From Streptomyces sp. NBC_01244 (GTDB lineage Bacteria; Actinomycetota; Actinomycetes; Streptomycetales; Streptomycetaceae), in NCBI RefSeq assembly GCF_035987325.1, contig NZ_CP108488.1, forward strand, positions 5,766,001 through 5,830,000: a DNA stretch of 64,000 nucleotides. Direction: 5' to 3'. This document shows positions 40,833-50,194 of the stretch, piece after piece. The number at the start of each line of letters is the position of its first letter. The stretch's first letter is position 1. The notes beneath the pieces are model-generated. The model was not told where the DNA came from. It searched no databases and worked only from the letters and a program-made list of their open reading frames with translations. Made by a program: the position numbers and the translations under genes.

Positions 40833-43373
40833 ATGAGCAGCCTCTTTGACGACAGCTTCCTGGCCGACCTCTCCCCCTCCGAAGAGGTCCCCCCGCCGCC
40901 CGAAGACCATGCCGCGCCCGAGACGGGCGCGGACGATCTCTTCGGGGGCCGGTTCGATGCGCCCATCCACGGGGACGCGTACTACCGGGACGGCGCCCCC
41001 AGGCCCGTCATCGACCCGGCGGCGCTCCTGGAGGGGCTGAACACGGAGCAGCGCGCCGCCGTGGTGCACGCGGGTTCCCCGCTGCTCATCGTGGCCGGCG
41101 CCGGATCCGGCAAGACGCGCGTGCTGACGCACCGCATCGGCCACCTGCTGGGCGCGCGCGGGGTCCACCCGGGCCAGATCCTGGCGATCACCTTCACCAA
41201 CAAGGCCGCCGGCGAGATGAAGGAGCGCGTCGAGGACCTCGTCGGCCCGCGCGCGAACGCCATGTGGGTCTCCACCTTCCACAGCGCGTGCGTGCGCATC
41301 CTGCGCCGCGAGTCCAAGCGGCTCGGCTTCACCTCGTCCTTCTCGATCTACGACGCGTCCGACTCGAAGCGCCTGATGGCGCTCGTCTGCCGCGACCTGG
41401 ACCTGGACCCGAAGAAGTTCCCGCCGAAGGCCTTCAGCGCCAAGATCTCGAACCTGAAGAACGAGCTCATCGACGCGGACGCCTTCGCGGGGCAGGCCGC
41501 GGACGGTTTCGAGAAGACCCTCGCCCAGGCGTACGCGATGTACCAGGGGCGCCTCGGCGAGGCCAACGCCCTCGACTTCGACGACATCATCATGACCACG
41601 GTCCACCTGCTCCAGGCCTTCCCGGAGGTCGCGGAGCACTACCGGCGCCGCTTCCGGCACGTGCTGGTCGACGAGTACCAGGACACCAACCACGCCCAGT
41701 ACACGCTCGTGCGCGAGCTGGTCGGCACCGGCTACCCGGACCTGCCGCCCGCCGAGTTGTGCGTCGTGGGTGACGCCGACCAGTCGATCTACGCCTTCCG
41801 CGGCGCGACCATCCGCAACATCCTCCAGTTCGAAGAGGACTACGCGGACGCGACCACGATCCTGCTCGAGCAGAACTACCGCTCCACCCAGACGATCCTG
41901 TCCGCCGCCAACGCGGTCATCGAGCGCAACGAGAACCGCCGCGCGAAGAACCTGTGGACCGAGGCCGGCAGCGGCGCCGTCATCACGGGCTACGTCGCGG
42001 ACACCGAGCACGACGAAGCGCAGTTCATCGCCGACGAGATCGACCGGCTGACCGACGCGGGAGACGCGAAGGCAGGCGACGTCGCGATCTTCTACCGGAC
42101 CAACGCGCAGTCCCGCGTGTTCGAGGAGATCTTCATCCGCGTCGGACTGCCCTACAAGGTCGTCGGCGGCGTCCGGTTCTACGAGCGCAAGGAGGTCCGC
42201 GACGTCCTCGCGTACCTGCGCGTCCTGTCGAATCCCGAGGACAACGTCCCGCTCCGGCGGATCCTGAACGTGCCCAAGCGCGGTATCGGCGAGCGCGCCG
42301 AGGCCATGATCGACGCGCTCGCGATGCGCGAGAAGATCACCTTCCCGCAGGCGCTGCGCCGGGTCGACGAGGCCTTCGGCATGGCCGCCCGCTCGACCAA
42401 CGCCGTCAAGCGCTTCAACGTGCTGATGGAGGAGCTCCGCACCATCGTGGACTCGGGCGCCGGTCCGGCGGTGGTCCTGGAAGCGGTCCTGGAGCGCACG
42501 GGCTACCTCGCCGAACTCCAGGCCTCGACCGACCCGCAGGACGAGACGCGCATCGAGAACCTCCAGGAACTCGCCGCCGTGGCACTCGAATTCGAGCAGG
42601 CCAGGGAAGCGGCGGCGGCCGAGGCCGCCGAGAACGGTGCCCCGCCGGTGGGCCCCGGCACGCTCGCCGAGTTCCTGGAGCAGGTCGCGCTGGTCGCCGA
42701 CTCCGACCAGATCCCGGACGAGGACACCGACGGCAACGGGGTCATCACCCTGATGACCCTGCACACCGCCAAGGGCCTCGAGTTCCCGGTGGTCTTCCTG
42801 ACCGGCATGGAGGACGGGGTCTTCCCGCACATGCGCGCGCTGGGCCAGACCAAGGAGCTGGAGGAGGAGCGCCGCCTCGCCTACGTGGGCATCACGCGGG
42901 CGCGCGAGCGGCTGTACCTGACGCGCTCGAGCATGCGCAGCGCGTGGGGCACGCCCTCCTACAACCCGCCGTCGCGGTTCCTGGAAGAGATCCCGGCCGA
43001 GTACCTGCAGTGGAAGCGCACGGGCGCGGCGCAGAAGCCGGCGGGCCCGATGCGGAGCTCGGGCTCGGGGTACGGGTCCTCCGGCTCGGGTGGGGCCGGG
43101 GGCGGGTCGAAGGCCTCGTTCGGCACTTCGCCGGAGGCCTTCCTGTCCTCGTCGCGTTCGAAGTCGGGCCCGTCGGGGTTCGCCACGCGGCGGGCCTCCG
43201 ACAAGCCGGTCATCGCGCTGGTGGTCGGGGACCGGGTCACGCACGACCAGTTCGGGCTGGGCACGGTCATGGAGGTCAGGGGCGCGGGCGCGGACGCGCA
43301 GGCCACCATCGACTTCGGGGACGAGAAGCCGAAGCGGCTCCTGCTGCGGTACGCGCCGGTGCAGAAGCTCTAG
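40833..43373 (+). CDS. pcrA: UvrD/PcrA-type ATP-dependent DNA helicase
   Basis: 846-residue superfamily 1A 3'-5' helicase used in nucleotide excision repair, replication-fork rescue and RecA displacement. About 65 acidic N-terminal residues come first. Motif I is GAGSGKTRVL, Ia AITFTNKAA, II VDEYQDTN, III VVGDADQSIYAFRGA, IV QNYRSTQTIL, V LMTLHTAKGLEFPVVFLTGM and VI VGITRARERLYL. A Gly/Ser linker leads to the C-terminal PcrA/UvrD tudor-like domain (VGDRVTHDQFGLGTVMEVRG). The ATG at 40833 has GGAAGG close upstream. A predicted DNA-damage promoter ends 9 bp before the ATG. Confidence 0.96.
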   Translation: MSSLFDDSFLADLSPSEEVPPPPEDHAAPETGADDLFGGRFDAPIHGDAYYRDGAPRPVIDPAALLEGLNTEQRAAVVHAGSPLLIVAGAGSGKTRVLTHRIGHLLGARGVHPGQILAITFTNKAAGEMKERVEDLVGPRANAMWVSTFHSACVRILRRESKRLGFTSSFSIYDASDSKRLMALVCRDLDLDPKKFPPKAFSAKISNLKNELIDADAFAGQAADGFEKTLAQAYAMYQGRLGEANALDFDDIIMTTVHLLQAFPEVAEHYRRRFRHVLVDEYQDTNHAQYTLVRELVGTGYPDLPPAELCVVGDADQSIYAFRGATIRNILQFEEDYADATTILLEQNYRSTQTILSAANAVIERNENRRAKNLWTEAGSGAVITGYVADTEHDEAQFIADEIDRLTDAGDAKAGDVAIFYRTNAQSRVFEEIFIRVGLPYKVVGGVRFYERKEVRDVLAYLRVLSNPEDNVPLRRILNVPKRGIGERAEAMIDALAMREKITFPQALRRVDEAFGMAARSTNAVKRFNVLMEELRTIVDSGAGPAVVLEAVLERTGYLAELQASTDPQDETRIENLQELAAVALEFEQAREAAAAEAAENGAPPVGPGTLAEFLEQVALVADSDQIPDEDTDGNGVITLMTLHTAKGLEFPVVFLTGMEDGVFPHMRALGQTKELEEERRLAYVGITRARERLYLTRSSMRSAWGTPSYNPPSRFLEEIPAEYLQWKRTGAAQKPAGPMRSSGSGYGSSGSGGAGGGSKASFGTSPEAFLSSSRSKSGPSGFATRRASDKPVIALVVGDRVTHDQFGLGTVMEVRGAGADAQATIDFGDEKPKRLLLRYAPVQKL

Positions 43374-43410
43374 AGCGCCGACGGGCGGGACGCGGACCGG
43401 CGGCCCCGAG

Positions 43411-43430
43411 GCCCCGCGGCCCTGCGGGGC
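43411..43430. terminator. Hairpin between convergent pcrA and M23 peptidase genes
   Basis: GCCCCGC - GGCCCT - GCGGGGC, followed by a second inverted repeat (GGCCGGCC near 43452 with GCCGGCC near 43463), fills the 126-bp convergent gap and should end both transcripts. Confidence 0.6.
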
Positions 43431-43499
43431 ACGGGGGCGGGGGCTTGGGGAGGCCGGCCGGAGCCGGCCGGTGTCCCGCGTCCCGCGCGCCCGGTTCTG

Positions 43500-45065
43500 C
43501 TAGTTCGGGTTCAGGCCGTGGGCGCGCAGCCACGACTGCGGGTCCACCGGGGAGCCGCCGCCCGGCCGTACCTCGAAGTGCAGGTGCGGGCCGGTGGAGT
43601 TGCCGGAGTTGCCGGAGTACGCGATCACGTCGCCGGCCTTGACCTTGCCGGAGCGGATCTTGGCGCTGCTGAGGTGGCAGTACCAGGTCTCGGTACCGTC
43701 GGGCGCGGTGAGTATCACCATGTTGCCGTAGGCGGGGTTCCACTGGCTGCGCACGGTGCCGTCGGTGGCGGCCATGACCGAAGACCCGTAGGACACCGGG
43801 AAGTCGATGCCGGTGTGCACGGACATCCAGTTGACGCCCGCCTGGCCGAAGCCGGCGCTGAGGCCGTGCCGCGCGACGGGGAGGGCGAACTTGGGGCGGG
43901 CCGCCTCCCTGGCCGCCGCCTCCTCCGCCTTCTGCTTCTTCTCCTGGTCCTGGCGCAGGCGCAGGTCGATGCGTTCCTGGGTGCGGCTCGCGCGGTCCGC
44001 GAAGTCGCCGGCGTCGGCGCTGAGGGCGGTGAGCTGCGTGTCGAGCTTGCTGTTCGCCGCGACCGGCTTGATGGAGGCCGGGTCGGGGGCGGCCAGGGTG
44101 GTGGTCTCCTCGGACGGCTTCTCCGCACCGGTGAGACCGCCCACGGAGGCGGCGGCGACACCCGCGACGCCCATCACGCAGGCCGAGGGAACGGCCACGG
44201 TCAGCAGCGCGGAACGCTTGGCGGGAGTACGACGGCGGTTGGTGCTGCCGGCCTTGGCGGCACTCGCCTTGGCGACGGGCTTCGAGCCGGGCTTGGAACC
44301 GGCGCGGCGCGAGGGGCGCGGCTCGGCGGGCGCGGCCGGGGAGACGGGCATGGCCTGGGTGGGGAGATCGTGCACCTCGGTGCCCGCATCCCCGTCCATG
44401 TCCGCGTCCGCGCCCGCATCCGTGTCCGCGTCATCGGCATCGGCGGGGAGGAACTCGAAGACGGCGGTCTCGGTGTAGGTCACGTCGAGCGGGACCTCGC
44501 CCTCGACCTCGGGCGAGGTGGCGGCGTAGACCTCGTACCCGTAGTCGTAGGCGTACTGCTGCTCGTGAACCTGGGCGTGGGCCTGGCCGTGGGCCTGCTC
44601 CTGCGCCGGGACTTGGTGTTGCTGCTGCTCGTAAGCGCCGTACCCGTAGGCCGGTTCGGAGGCCGTGTTCCAGGCGGTGGCGTCGTAGGCACCGGTCTCG
44701 GTCCCGTAGCCCGGGACCGACCAGTGGCCGGTCTGCTCGGCGGAGGTCTCGTAGCCGAAGGCGGTGGACTGGTAGTCCACGGAGACGCCGCCCTGGGTGG
44801 GGACGGTCGAGAGGTAGCCGTCGTAGGCGGCGTATGCGTCGACGGACGGCTGCGCGTAGGAGTTCTGGGGGGCGGTCCAAGCCGTGGTGTCGTACGAGCC
44901 GGTGTCGTAGGAACCGGTGTCGTAGGAACCGTAGGTGGCGCCGTAGTTGTAGCCCTGGGCCTGTGTTTCATAGGACGCATAGGCTGAATCGCCAGCGAAA
45001 GTGGTGGTGGAAAGGCCGTCATACCCAAAATCGGGGTACTGGCCCGACGAGGGGCGGTCGTTCAC
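43500..45065 (-). CDS. M23 (LytM-type) peptidase with Tyr-rich cytosolic N-terminus
   Basis: 521 residues. Residues 1-270 are disordered and very rich in Tyr, Gln, Asp and Thr, including the repeat SYDTGSYDTGSYDT. A basic stretch and one membrane helix follow at about 280-300 (VAVPSACVMGVAGVAAAS), then a coiled segment (RTQERIDLRLRQDQEKKQKA), and a C-terminal M23 domain with the zinc motifs HTGID and HLHFEV plus the GNMVILTAPDG strand. The full metal ligand set is present, so it is probably an active wall endopeptidase facing the periplasm. The GTG at 45065 has AGAGAAG upstream. A TTGTCG-N18-TACAGT promoter-like pair lies near 45145-45175. Confidence 0.88.
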   Translation of the reverse strand: MNDRPSSGQYPDFGYDGLSTTTFAGDSAYASYETQAQGYNYGATYGSYDTGSYDTGSYDTTAWTAPQNSYAQPSVDAYAAYDGYLSTVPTQGGVSVDYQSTAFGYETSAEQTGHWSVPGYGTETGAYDATAWNTASEPAYGYGAYEQQQHQVPAQEQAHGQAHAQVHEQQYAYDYGYEVYAATSPEVEGEVPLDVTYTETAVFEFLPADADDADTDAGADADMDGDAGTEVHDLPTQAMPVSPAAPAEPRPSRRAGSKPGSKPVAKASAAKAGSTNRRRTPAKRSALLTVAVPSACVMGVAGVAAASVGGLTGAEKPSEETTTLAAPDPASIKPVAANSKLDTQLTALSADAGDFADRASRTQERIDLRLRQDQEKKQKAEEAAAREAARPKFALPVARHGLSAGFGQAGVNWMSVHTGIDFPVSYGSSVMAATDGTVRSQWNPAYGNMVILTAPDGTETWYCHLSSAKIRSGKVKAGDVIAYSGNSGNSTGPHLHFEVRPGGGSPVDPQSWLRAHGLNPN

Positions 45066-45322
45066 CAACTTCTCTTTCGCCTCGGCAGCGGGGGGCCTGG
45101 GTGGCCGAGGAATGTGGGGTCCTCGGAGGAGAGCAGTGGCGTGACTGTACCCGGCGGTTACACGCAACGACAATCTTCGGAGGCTTTTGTGCTCGGCGGA
45201 ACCGGGCATTCGGCCGTCTTTCGGTCCGCTGAAGACACACCCTTGGCCTTGAGTTCGAAAAGTGTTCGACTGGAGGTCGGTTTTCGCTCCCACGGCCGAG
45301 GTCGAACCGGGGCGGCCGCAGG

Positions 45323-46084
45323 TCAGGCGACGGAAGCGGCGCCGGGCTGCCGGAGGGCGATCGGCCGGGGTCCGTCGAGCGAGCGCCGCACTGCCGCGAT
45401 GACGGTGGGGTGTGCGGGCAGGGCGAGGTGTCCGATGCCGGTGACCTGCACGTTTTCCGCGAGCAGGTCCGGGTGTTCGATACGGGCCGTCTCGGTCGGG
45501 TCCATCAGCTCGTCGAACTCGCTCCAGAACGCCACGCACCGGGTCCGGCAGCCGGGCGCGGGCGCGCGCAGTTCGGTGAGCACCTCGGAATCCGGGCGCA
45601 TCTGCCGGACCAGGGGGTGCGCGTCCATGAAGGGCGCCACGCGGGTGCCGGAGTGCGGGGTGCCGAGCGTGACGAGCGTGCGGACGCGCGCGTCGCCGCC
45701 GAGGCGCTGGACGTAGTATCGCCCGACCAGCCCGCCGAGGCTGTGCCCCACCAGGTCCACCCGGTCCTGCCCCGTGCGCTCGCACAGCTCCTCGACGCGC
45801 CGGGCGAGATGCCGGGCGGTGACGCGCAGGTCGCGGGTGAAGGGGGAGTAGTTGTACGCCTCCACCTGCCGCCGGCCGCCGGCCCCGAGGGTGCGGCGCA
45901 GCAGGACGAAGACGGAACGGTTGTCGGTGAACCCGTGGAGCAGCAGCACCGGCGGGCGCTCGTGGGTGGCGGCGGCGGGTCGCTCCGGCAGTACCCCGGT
46001 GGGATACAGCAGGATGTGCCCGCCGAGCACGATGACTTCCAGTACGCCCGCCCGCAGCGCGGCCCCGGACATGGTCAGCCCCAT
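45323..46084 (-). CDS. Lipase-like alpha/beta hydrolase
   Basis: 253 residues. The oxyanion region VLLLHGFTDNRS, nucleophile elbow VGHSLGGLVG and C-terminal His in TGIGHLALPAHP fit a triacylglycerol lipase / PGAP1-like hydrolase; the acid is probably Asp in FDELMDPTE. An N-terminal hydrophobic segment (LEVIVLGGHILLYPTG) may anchor it. The ATG at 46084 follows a G-run; an ATG four codons downstream is possible. Substrate unknown. It ends 257 bp upstream of the M23 peptidase gene on the same strand. Confidence 0.85.
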   Translation of the reverse strand: MGLTMSGAALRAGVLEVIVLGGHILLYPTGVLPERPAAATHERPPVLLLHGFTDNRSVFVLLRRTLGAGGRRQVEAYNYSPFTRDLRVTARHLARRVEELCERTGQDRVDLVGHSLGGLVGRYYVQRLGGDARVRTLVTLGTPHSGTRVAPFMDAHPLVRQMRPDSEVLTELRAPAPGCRTRCVAFWSEFDELMDPTETARIEHPDLLAENVQVTGIGHLALPAHPTVIAAVRRSLDGPRPIALRQPGAASVA

Positions 46085-46259
46085 GGACGGCCCCCCCTAG
46101 CCTCTCGGGACCAGGGCGTCCGACCGCCCCGTGCCGTGCGGCTGTCGGCGCGGAGCGGTGGTACGCCATCCCACGTGTGATTTCCCCCTCGTGGTTGACC
46201 GCGAAACGGGGGTGTGCGCGATGCTGTACTTAACGTTCGTTCACTCGGGAGGCAGTGCG

Positions 46260-46667
46260 ATGGGTGTGACCGGTCCGATCCGTGTGGTGGTGGCCAAGCC
46301 GGGCCTCGACGGCCACGACCGAGGCGCCAAGGTGATCGCGCGGGCCCTGCGGGACGCGGGCATGGAGGTCATCTACACCGGCCTCCACCAAACCCCCGAA
46401 CAGATCGTCGACACGGCGATCCAGGAGGACGCCGACGCGATCGGGCTGTCGATCCTGTCGGGCGCGCACAACACGCTGTTCGCGCGCGTGCTGGAACTCC
46501 TCGCGGAGCGCGATGCCGAGGACATCAAGGTGTTCGGCGGCGGCATCATCCCGGAAGCGGACATCGCTCCGCTGAAGGAGAAGGGCGTGGCCGAGATCTT
46601 CACGCCGGGCGCGACGACCACGGCCATCGTCGAGTGGGTCCGCGCGCACGTCCGCCAGCCGGCATAG
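46260..46667 (+). CDS. icmB: Cobalamin-binding small subunit of an acyl-CoA mutase (IcmB-like)
   Basis: A 135-residue B12-binding domain. The DxHxxG motif is D17-G-H19-D-R-G22 ([12 protein letters not shown]), followed by the GLSILSGAH and GGGIIPEAD loops that hold the dimethylbenzimidazole tail. Stand-alone proteins of this size in Streptomyces are the small subunit of isobutyryl-CoA mutase, which pairs with IcmA encoded elsewhere and links valine catabolism with butyryl-CoA. A methylmalonyl-CoA mutase-type partner is also possible. The ATG at 46260 has GGGAGG upstream. A TTAACGTTCGTT stretch just before it may be an operator. Confidence 0.88.
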   Translation: MGVTGPIRVVVAKPGLDGHDRGAKVIARALRDAGMEVIYTGLHQTPEQIVDTAIQEDADAIGLSILSGAHNTLFARVLELLAERDAEDIKVFGGGIIPEADIAPLKEKGVAEIFTPGATTTAIVEWVRAHVRQPA

Positions 46668-46691
46668 ATCCGCACCCCGTGCGGCACCGCT

Positions 46692-46802
46692 GCCGGGGAC
46701 CAGTCCCCGGACCCCTGCTCCTCAAACGCCGGAGGGGCTGATTTCGGTCGGCGTCAGCCTGCACGTGCAGGCTGACGCCGACTGCGTCCAGCCTCGCCGG
46801 CG
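46692..46802. repeat. Dispersed palindromic element, copy A
   Basis: Within it, 46747-46782 is a perfect 36-bp palindrome (arm GTCGGCGTCAGCCTGCAC). It is flanked by CGCCGGAGGGGCTG (46727) and its near-complement CAGCCTCGCCGGCG (46789). CTCCTCAAACGCCGGAGGGG and the GCGTCAGCCTGCACGTGCA core recur in copy B at 53739-54016. It follows icmB and probably also ends its transcript. Confidence 0.85.
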
Positions 46803-46850
46803 GTGGTCCACGCCCCGGGCGGGCCCGGCACTTCGGGTGGGGGCCGGCGG

Positions 46851-48491
46851 TCAGCTCGGCGGCGTTAGTTCCGCGTGCAGCGCCGCCCGCAGCCGCAGGG
46901 TGGCGACCAGGCGCTGGAAGGCTTCCGACCAGTACGCCGCCGCGCCACCCTCCTCCACCGGCTCCGCCGCCAACGCATCGAGCCGCCCCGCCTCCGCAGG
47001 ATCAAGGCACCGCTCCGCCAGTCCCATCACCCCGCTGAAGCTCCACGGGTAGCCGCCCGACTCCCGCGCGGAGTCCAGCGCCTCGATCACCGCCCGCCCC
47101 AGCGCCCCCGCCCACGGCACCACGCACACCCCGAGCAGTTGGAACGCCTCCGACAGCCCGTGCGCCCGTATGAACTCCGCCACCCACTCCGCCCGTTCCT
47201 CCTCCCCGAGGGCCGACAGGAGCTTCGCCCGCTCCGCCAGCGACGCCGTCGCCGGGCCCGCCGCGGGCGGTGCGGACGCCGAGCCGAGCAATGCCTGCGA
47301 CCACGCGGGGTCGCCCTGCCGCACCGCGGCCCGGCACCAGGCCGCGTGCAGTTCCTCCGCCCAGCCCTCGGCCACCGGCCACGCCACGATCTCCGCCGGA
47401 CCGAGTCCCCCGAACCGGTCCCCCCAGCACGACAGCGGCGCGGACTCCACCAACTGCCCCAGCCACCAGGCCCGCTCCCCGCGCCCGGCCGGCGGCCGCT
47501 TGACCACGCCGTCGCGCAGCATCCCCGCATCGCACTCGGCCGGCGGCGTCACCCCCTCCGGGCCGACGCAGGCCAGCGCTCGCACCGCCATCCGCCCGGC
47601 CAGCGCCGAGGTCGGCAGTGCGGACAGCAGCTCGGCGGCGGTCGCCCGGACATTGCGGCTGCGGTCGCCCAGCGCCGCTTCGAGGAACGGCTCGTCACCC
47701 GCCGACAGCCCCACCCGCAAGGAGTCGAGGAACATCAGCCGGTCCTCGGCCCGTTCGGTGCTCCACGTGGTCTCCAGCAGCCGCGGCCCGGCGGCCGCCT
47801 CGTGGGCCCGTACGAGGCCGAGCAGCGCGACGCGCTCGGCGAACAGCCCCTCCTGCCACAGCCGCTCCACTCCCATCGCGTCCCGCACGTCGGGCAGTTC
47901 GCCGGCGCCCCCGGAGCCCCCGCGCAGTGCGAACCGCCAGTCCGGATTGAGCCGGGCCAGCCACAGCCCGCGCGTCCCGGCCAGGGCCAGCGCCTGCGGC
48001 CGGAGGTCGCTGCGGGCCCGGGCGACGTCCAGCAGTGCGGGCACGAGCGAGGCCGGCGCCCGGTACCCGTGCTGTCCGGCGGCTGCCAGCCACTGCGGCA
48101 GCAGCTCCGTCAGGTCCGGGGCGGCCCCCCGCCGCCCGCTGCCGCTGCCCGCACCGGCCCGGCTCGCCAGCAGCTGCGCGAGCCGCCGCCGGGCCGGCTC
48201 CGGAGGCTCCGGACGCGGGTCGCGCGGGGCGGGCTCGGGACGCGGGCCGGCCTCGGCGGGTCTCAGCCCGGCCCGGCGCCGTACCGTCTGCACGGCCGCT
48301 GCCCCGAGCAGGGCCTCGGGACTGCCCCGGCGCCGCTCGGTGCCCAGCAGCGCGGTGCTCACCAGCTCGTCCCAGTTCCCGTCCGCGTAGGCCGTGTCCA
48401 CCGACCCGTCCGTCGTTCTGTCCGTCGCTCTGTCCGTATGCGTGTCCGTATGCGTGCCCGTGTGCGTGTGCGTGTCCGTGGTCGTGTTCAC
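46851..48491 (-). CDS. DUF5691-type protein of the SWIM/MoxR/VWA locus
   Basis: 546 residues with no catalytic motif. The N-terminus carries a Thr/His/Asp repeat (TDTHTHTGTHTDTHTD). From about residue 40 it is helical, with repeats that look HEAT-like (EDRLMFLDSLRVGLSAGDEP, then EAALGDRSRNVRATAAELLS). I assign DUF5691 from this and from the neighbourhood. The GTG at 48491 follows GAGGGAGGG. It lies 223 bp downstream of the SWIM gene on the same strand. In E. coli the yehLMPQ cluster has an analogous large helical partner (YehI), so this may be a structural subunit of the complex (inference). Confidence 0.75.
   Translation of the reverse strand: MNTTTDTHTHTGTHTDTHTDRATDRTTDGSVDTAYADGNWDELVSTALLGTERRRGSPEALLGAAAVQTVRRRAGLRPAEAGPRPEPAPRDPRPEPPEPARRRLAQLLASRAGAGSGSGRRGAAPDLTELLPQWLAAAGQHGYRAPASLVPALLDVARARSDLRPQALALAGTRGLWLARLNPDWRFALRGGSGGAGELPDVRDAMGVERLWQEGLFAERVALLGLVRAHEAAAGPRLLETTWSTERAEDRLMFLDSLRVGLSAGDEPFLEAALGDRSRNVRATAAELLSALPTSALAGRMAVRALACVGPEGVTPPAECDAGMLRDGVVKRPPAGRGERAWWLGQLVESAPLSCWGDRFGGLGPAEIVAWPVAEGWAEELHAAWCRAAVRQGDPAWSQALLGSASAPPAAGPATASLAERAKLLSALGEEERAEWVAEFIRAHGLSEAFQLLGVCVVPWAGALGRAVIEALDSARESGGYPWSFSGVMGLAERCLDPAEAGRLDALAAEPVEEGGAAAYWSEAFQRLVATLRLRAALHAELTPPS
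48421..48488. repeat. Short tandem repeat at the 5' end of the DUF5691 gene
   Basis: Degenerate 6-bp and 12-bp repeats of the GTGTCCGTATGC kind encode the Thr/His/Asp tract at the protein N-terminus. The copy number is likely variable between strains. Confidence 0.75.
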
Positions 48492-48714
48492 CGGATGCCC
48501 TCCCTCTTTCCCTCGTGTGCCGTGCCGTGTGCGGGTGGTCGTGCTCCGGTCCCGCCCCCTCCGCGGGACCGGAGCAGCTCGGTCTGTTTCCCTGTGGCGC
48601 ACACGGCCGTACCTACGGCCTCAACTGGCGTGGTTGTCGTCCACGAAAGCCCCCCGGCTCACTCGTTTCGAATACGTCGGCGCCCCCGCGCCGCCGCTTT
48701 CCCCCTGCGCCCGC

Positions 48715-50127
48715 TCAGCCCAGCACCACCGGCTCCGAGGAGTCCTGATGCCAGGCCGTCAGCGGGGTGAATCCGCGGTGTCCGCATTCGCCGAACACCG
48801 TCAGCGGGCCGCCTCCCGAAAGCGCGGCCAGCTGCCACATCCCGGTCCCGATCCGGCTCCCGGCCCCGGTCAGGGGCACGGGCAGGGCGGACATCCCCTC
48901 CGCGTCCGCCAATTGCCATGTCGCCGAGCCCTGTTGCTGTCCCTGCCGTCCTCCCTGTTGTCCTCCCGGTATCGGAACCACCGGGCCGAGCACCACCGGC
49001 CAGGACTCCAGCCAGGGGTCCTCGCGCAGTGCCGCGCCGTACGCCTCCAGTGCCGCGCCCGCGCTCACGCCGGTCGGCGCGGTCCGGCACGGCGCGGCCG
49101 GCGCGAACCTCTCCCCGAGATCCGCGCGCAGCCCGGCGGAGCCGGGCCGGAAGCGGGCTTCCGCCTCCAACACCAGCCCGACGGGCAGCGCCAGCCCCGG
49201 CGGTCGCCCGGGCGGGCCGAAGTCCAGGACCAGGGCCGGCCGCCCGCTCGCCAGCCCGCGCAGCCATATCCGGCGGGTGGTGAGACGGCCGTCCGGTGAC
49301 GCCGTGTCGTACTGGGCCAGCACGAGCCAGTGGTCCCGTACGGCCTCGCCGTCCGTCTGGGGCTGCAGTCCCAGACGGCTGCGGACCGTCGCGGCCAGCG
49401 GTTCCGGCAGTCCGGAAACCCCCAGCCAGGCCCGGTCCAGCAGGTGCAGCAGCGCGGCCTCCTCCAGCATCCGGGCGGGCCAGCCGGCGCCGCAACTGGG
49501 TATCGTCCCCAACTCCCGCACCCGCGCGGCCAGTCCGGGTGCCTGGGCGTCGACCATCCGGGCGGCGGTCTCCTCCCAGGCCGCGTATCCCGCCCGCTCC
49601 TGACCGGCGAGGCCGCCGCGCACCAGGTCCGCGAGCCGCTGTTCCAGCTCGGTGACGCCCGCGCCGATCCGGGCCGCCCGCCGCTCGGCCCGCTTGCGGG
49701 CCCCTTCGGCGTCGGCGGGCCCCGCCCGGCCGGAGCGGTCGGCGGCCGGGCGCGCTGCCTTCGCCGCCCGCTCGGCGAGCCACCCGTCCGCCCAGTCCGG
49801 AGCTTCGGCCGAGGTGCCGGCCGAGGTGCCGGCCGAGGTGTCGAGCCCCTCCGCGGCCCAGAGCAGCAGCAGGCCCAGCGCGTGCTTGCACGGGAACTTC
49901 CGGCTCGGGCAAGAGCAGTTGTACGCCGGCCCGGACAGGTCGACGACCGTCCGGTACGGCTTGCTGCCGCTGCCCTTGCACAACCCCCACACCGCACCGG
50001 AAGCGGAACCTCCGGTCTGTGACCACGGCCCCGCCCCACCGAGTCTGGCCCCCGCCTTGCGTGAGGCATCGTCAGGAGCCAGAGCCAGTACCTGTTCCGC
50101 TGTCCAGCGGACCCCCTGCTCAGTCAT
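48715..50127 (-). CDS. SWIM zinc-finger protein of the MoxR/VWA locus
   Basis: 470 residues. The SWIM motif CxC-x6-CxH is C71, C73, C80, H82 (NCSCPSRKFPCKH), preceded by a beta segment (GSKPYRTVVDLSGPAY) as in other SWIM domains. The remaining 370 residues contain a coiled-coil helix and a C-terminal region without known motifs. The family occurs with MoxR/VWA/DUF5682 genes, for instance YehQ in E. coli (from memory). SWIM domains bind DNA or protein. The ATG at 50127 is 7 bp after the -10 of a predicted DNA-damage promoter, so the mRNA is probably leaderless. It is divergent from the moxR gene. Confidence 0.88.
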   Translation of the reverse strand: MTEQGVRWTAEQVLALAPDDASRKAGARLGGAGPWSQTGGSASGAVWGLCKGSGSKPYRTVVDLSGPAYNCSCPSRKFPCKHALGLLLLWAAEGLDTSAGTSAGTSAEAPDWADGWLAERAAKAARPAADRSGRAGPADAEGARKRAERRAARIGAGVTELEQRLADLVRGGLAGQERAGYAAWEETAARMVDAQAPGLAARVRELGTIPSCGAGWPARMLEEAALLHLLDRAWLGVSGLPEPLAATVRSRLGLQPQTDGEAVRDHWLVLAQYDTASPDGRLTTRRIWLRGLASGRPALVLDFGPPGRPPGLALPVGLVLEAEARFRPGSAGLRADLGERFAPAAPCRTAPTGVSAGAALEAYGAALREDPWLESWPVVLGPVVPIPGGQQGGRQGQQQGSATWQLADAEGMSALPVPLTGAGSRIGTGMWQLAALSGGGPLTVFGECGHRGFTPLTAWHQDSSEPVVLG

Positions 50128-50134
50128 GTGTTCC

Positions 50135-50157
50135 ACGGTAGAGACCCCCACTGACAA
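50135..50157 (-). promoter_or_regulatory. RecA-NDp/PafBC-type DNA-damage promoter of the SWIM gene
   Basis: On the minus strand, TTGTCAGTG (50157-50149), N8, TACCGT (50140-50135). This is a full match to tTGTCRgtg-N8-TAnnnT. The -10 ends 7 bp before the ATG. Confidence 0.75.
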
Positions 50158-50194
50158 TCGCTCTGACCTGCAACAACACATCTTCCGGGGCCCG

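Noticed and set aside
39402..43244. Very long minus-strand frame (about 1280 codons) opposite pcrA
   Set aside because: It shadows pcrA and nlpC copy 2; no motif, no ribosome site.
48421..48488. Regular short repeats resembling a CRISPR array
   Set aside because: The units are 6-12 bp without unique spacers and lie inside the coding frame of the DUF5691 gene.
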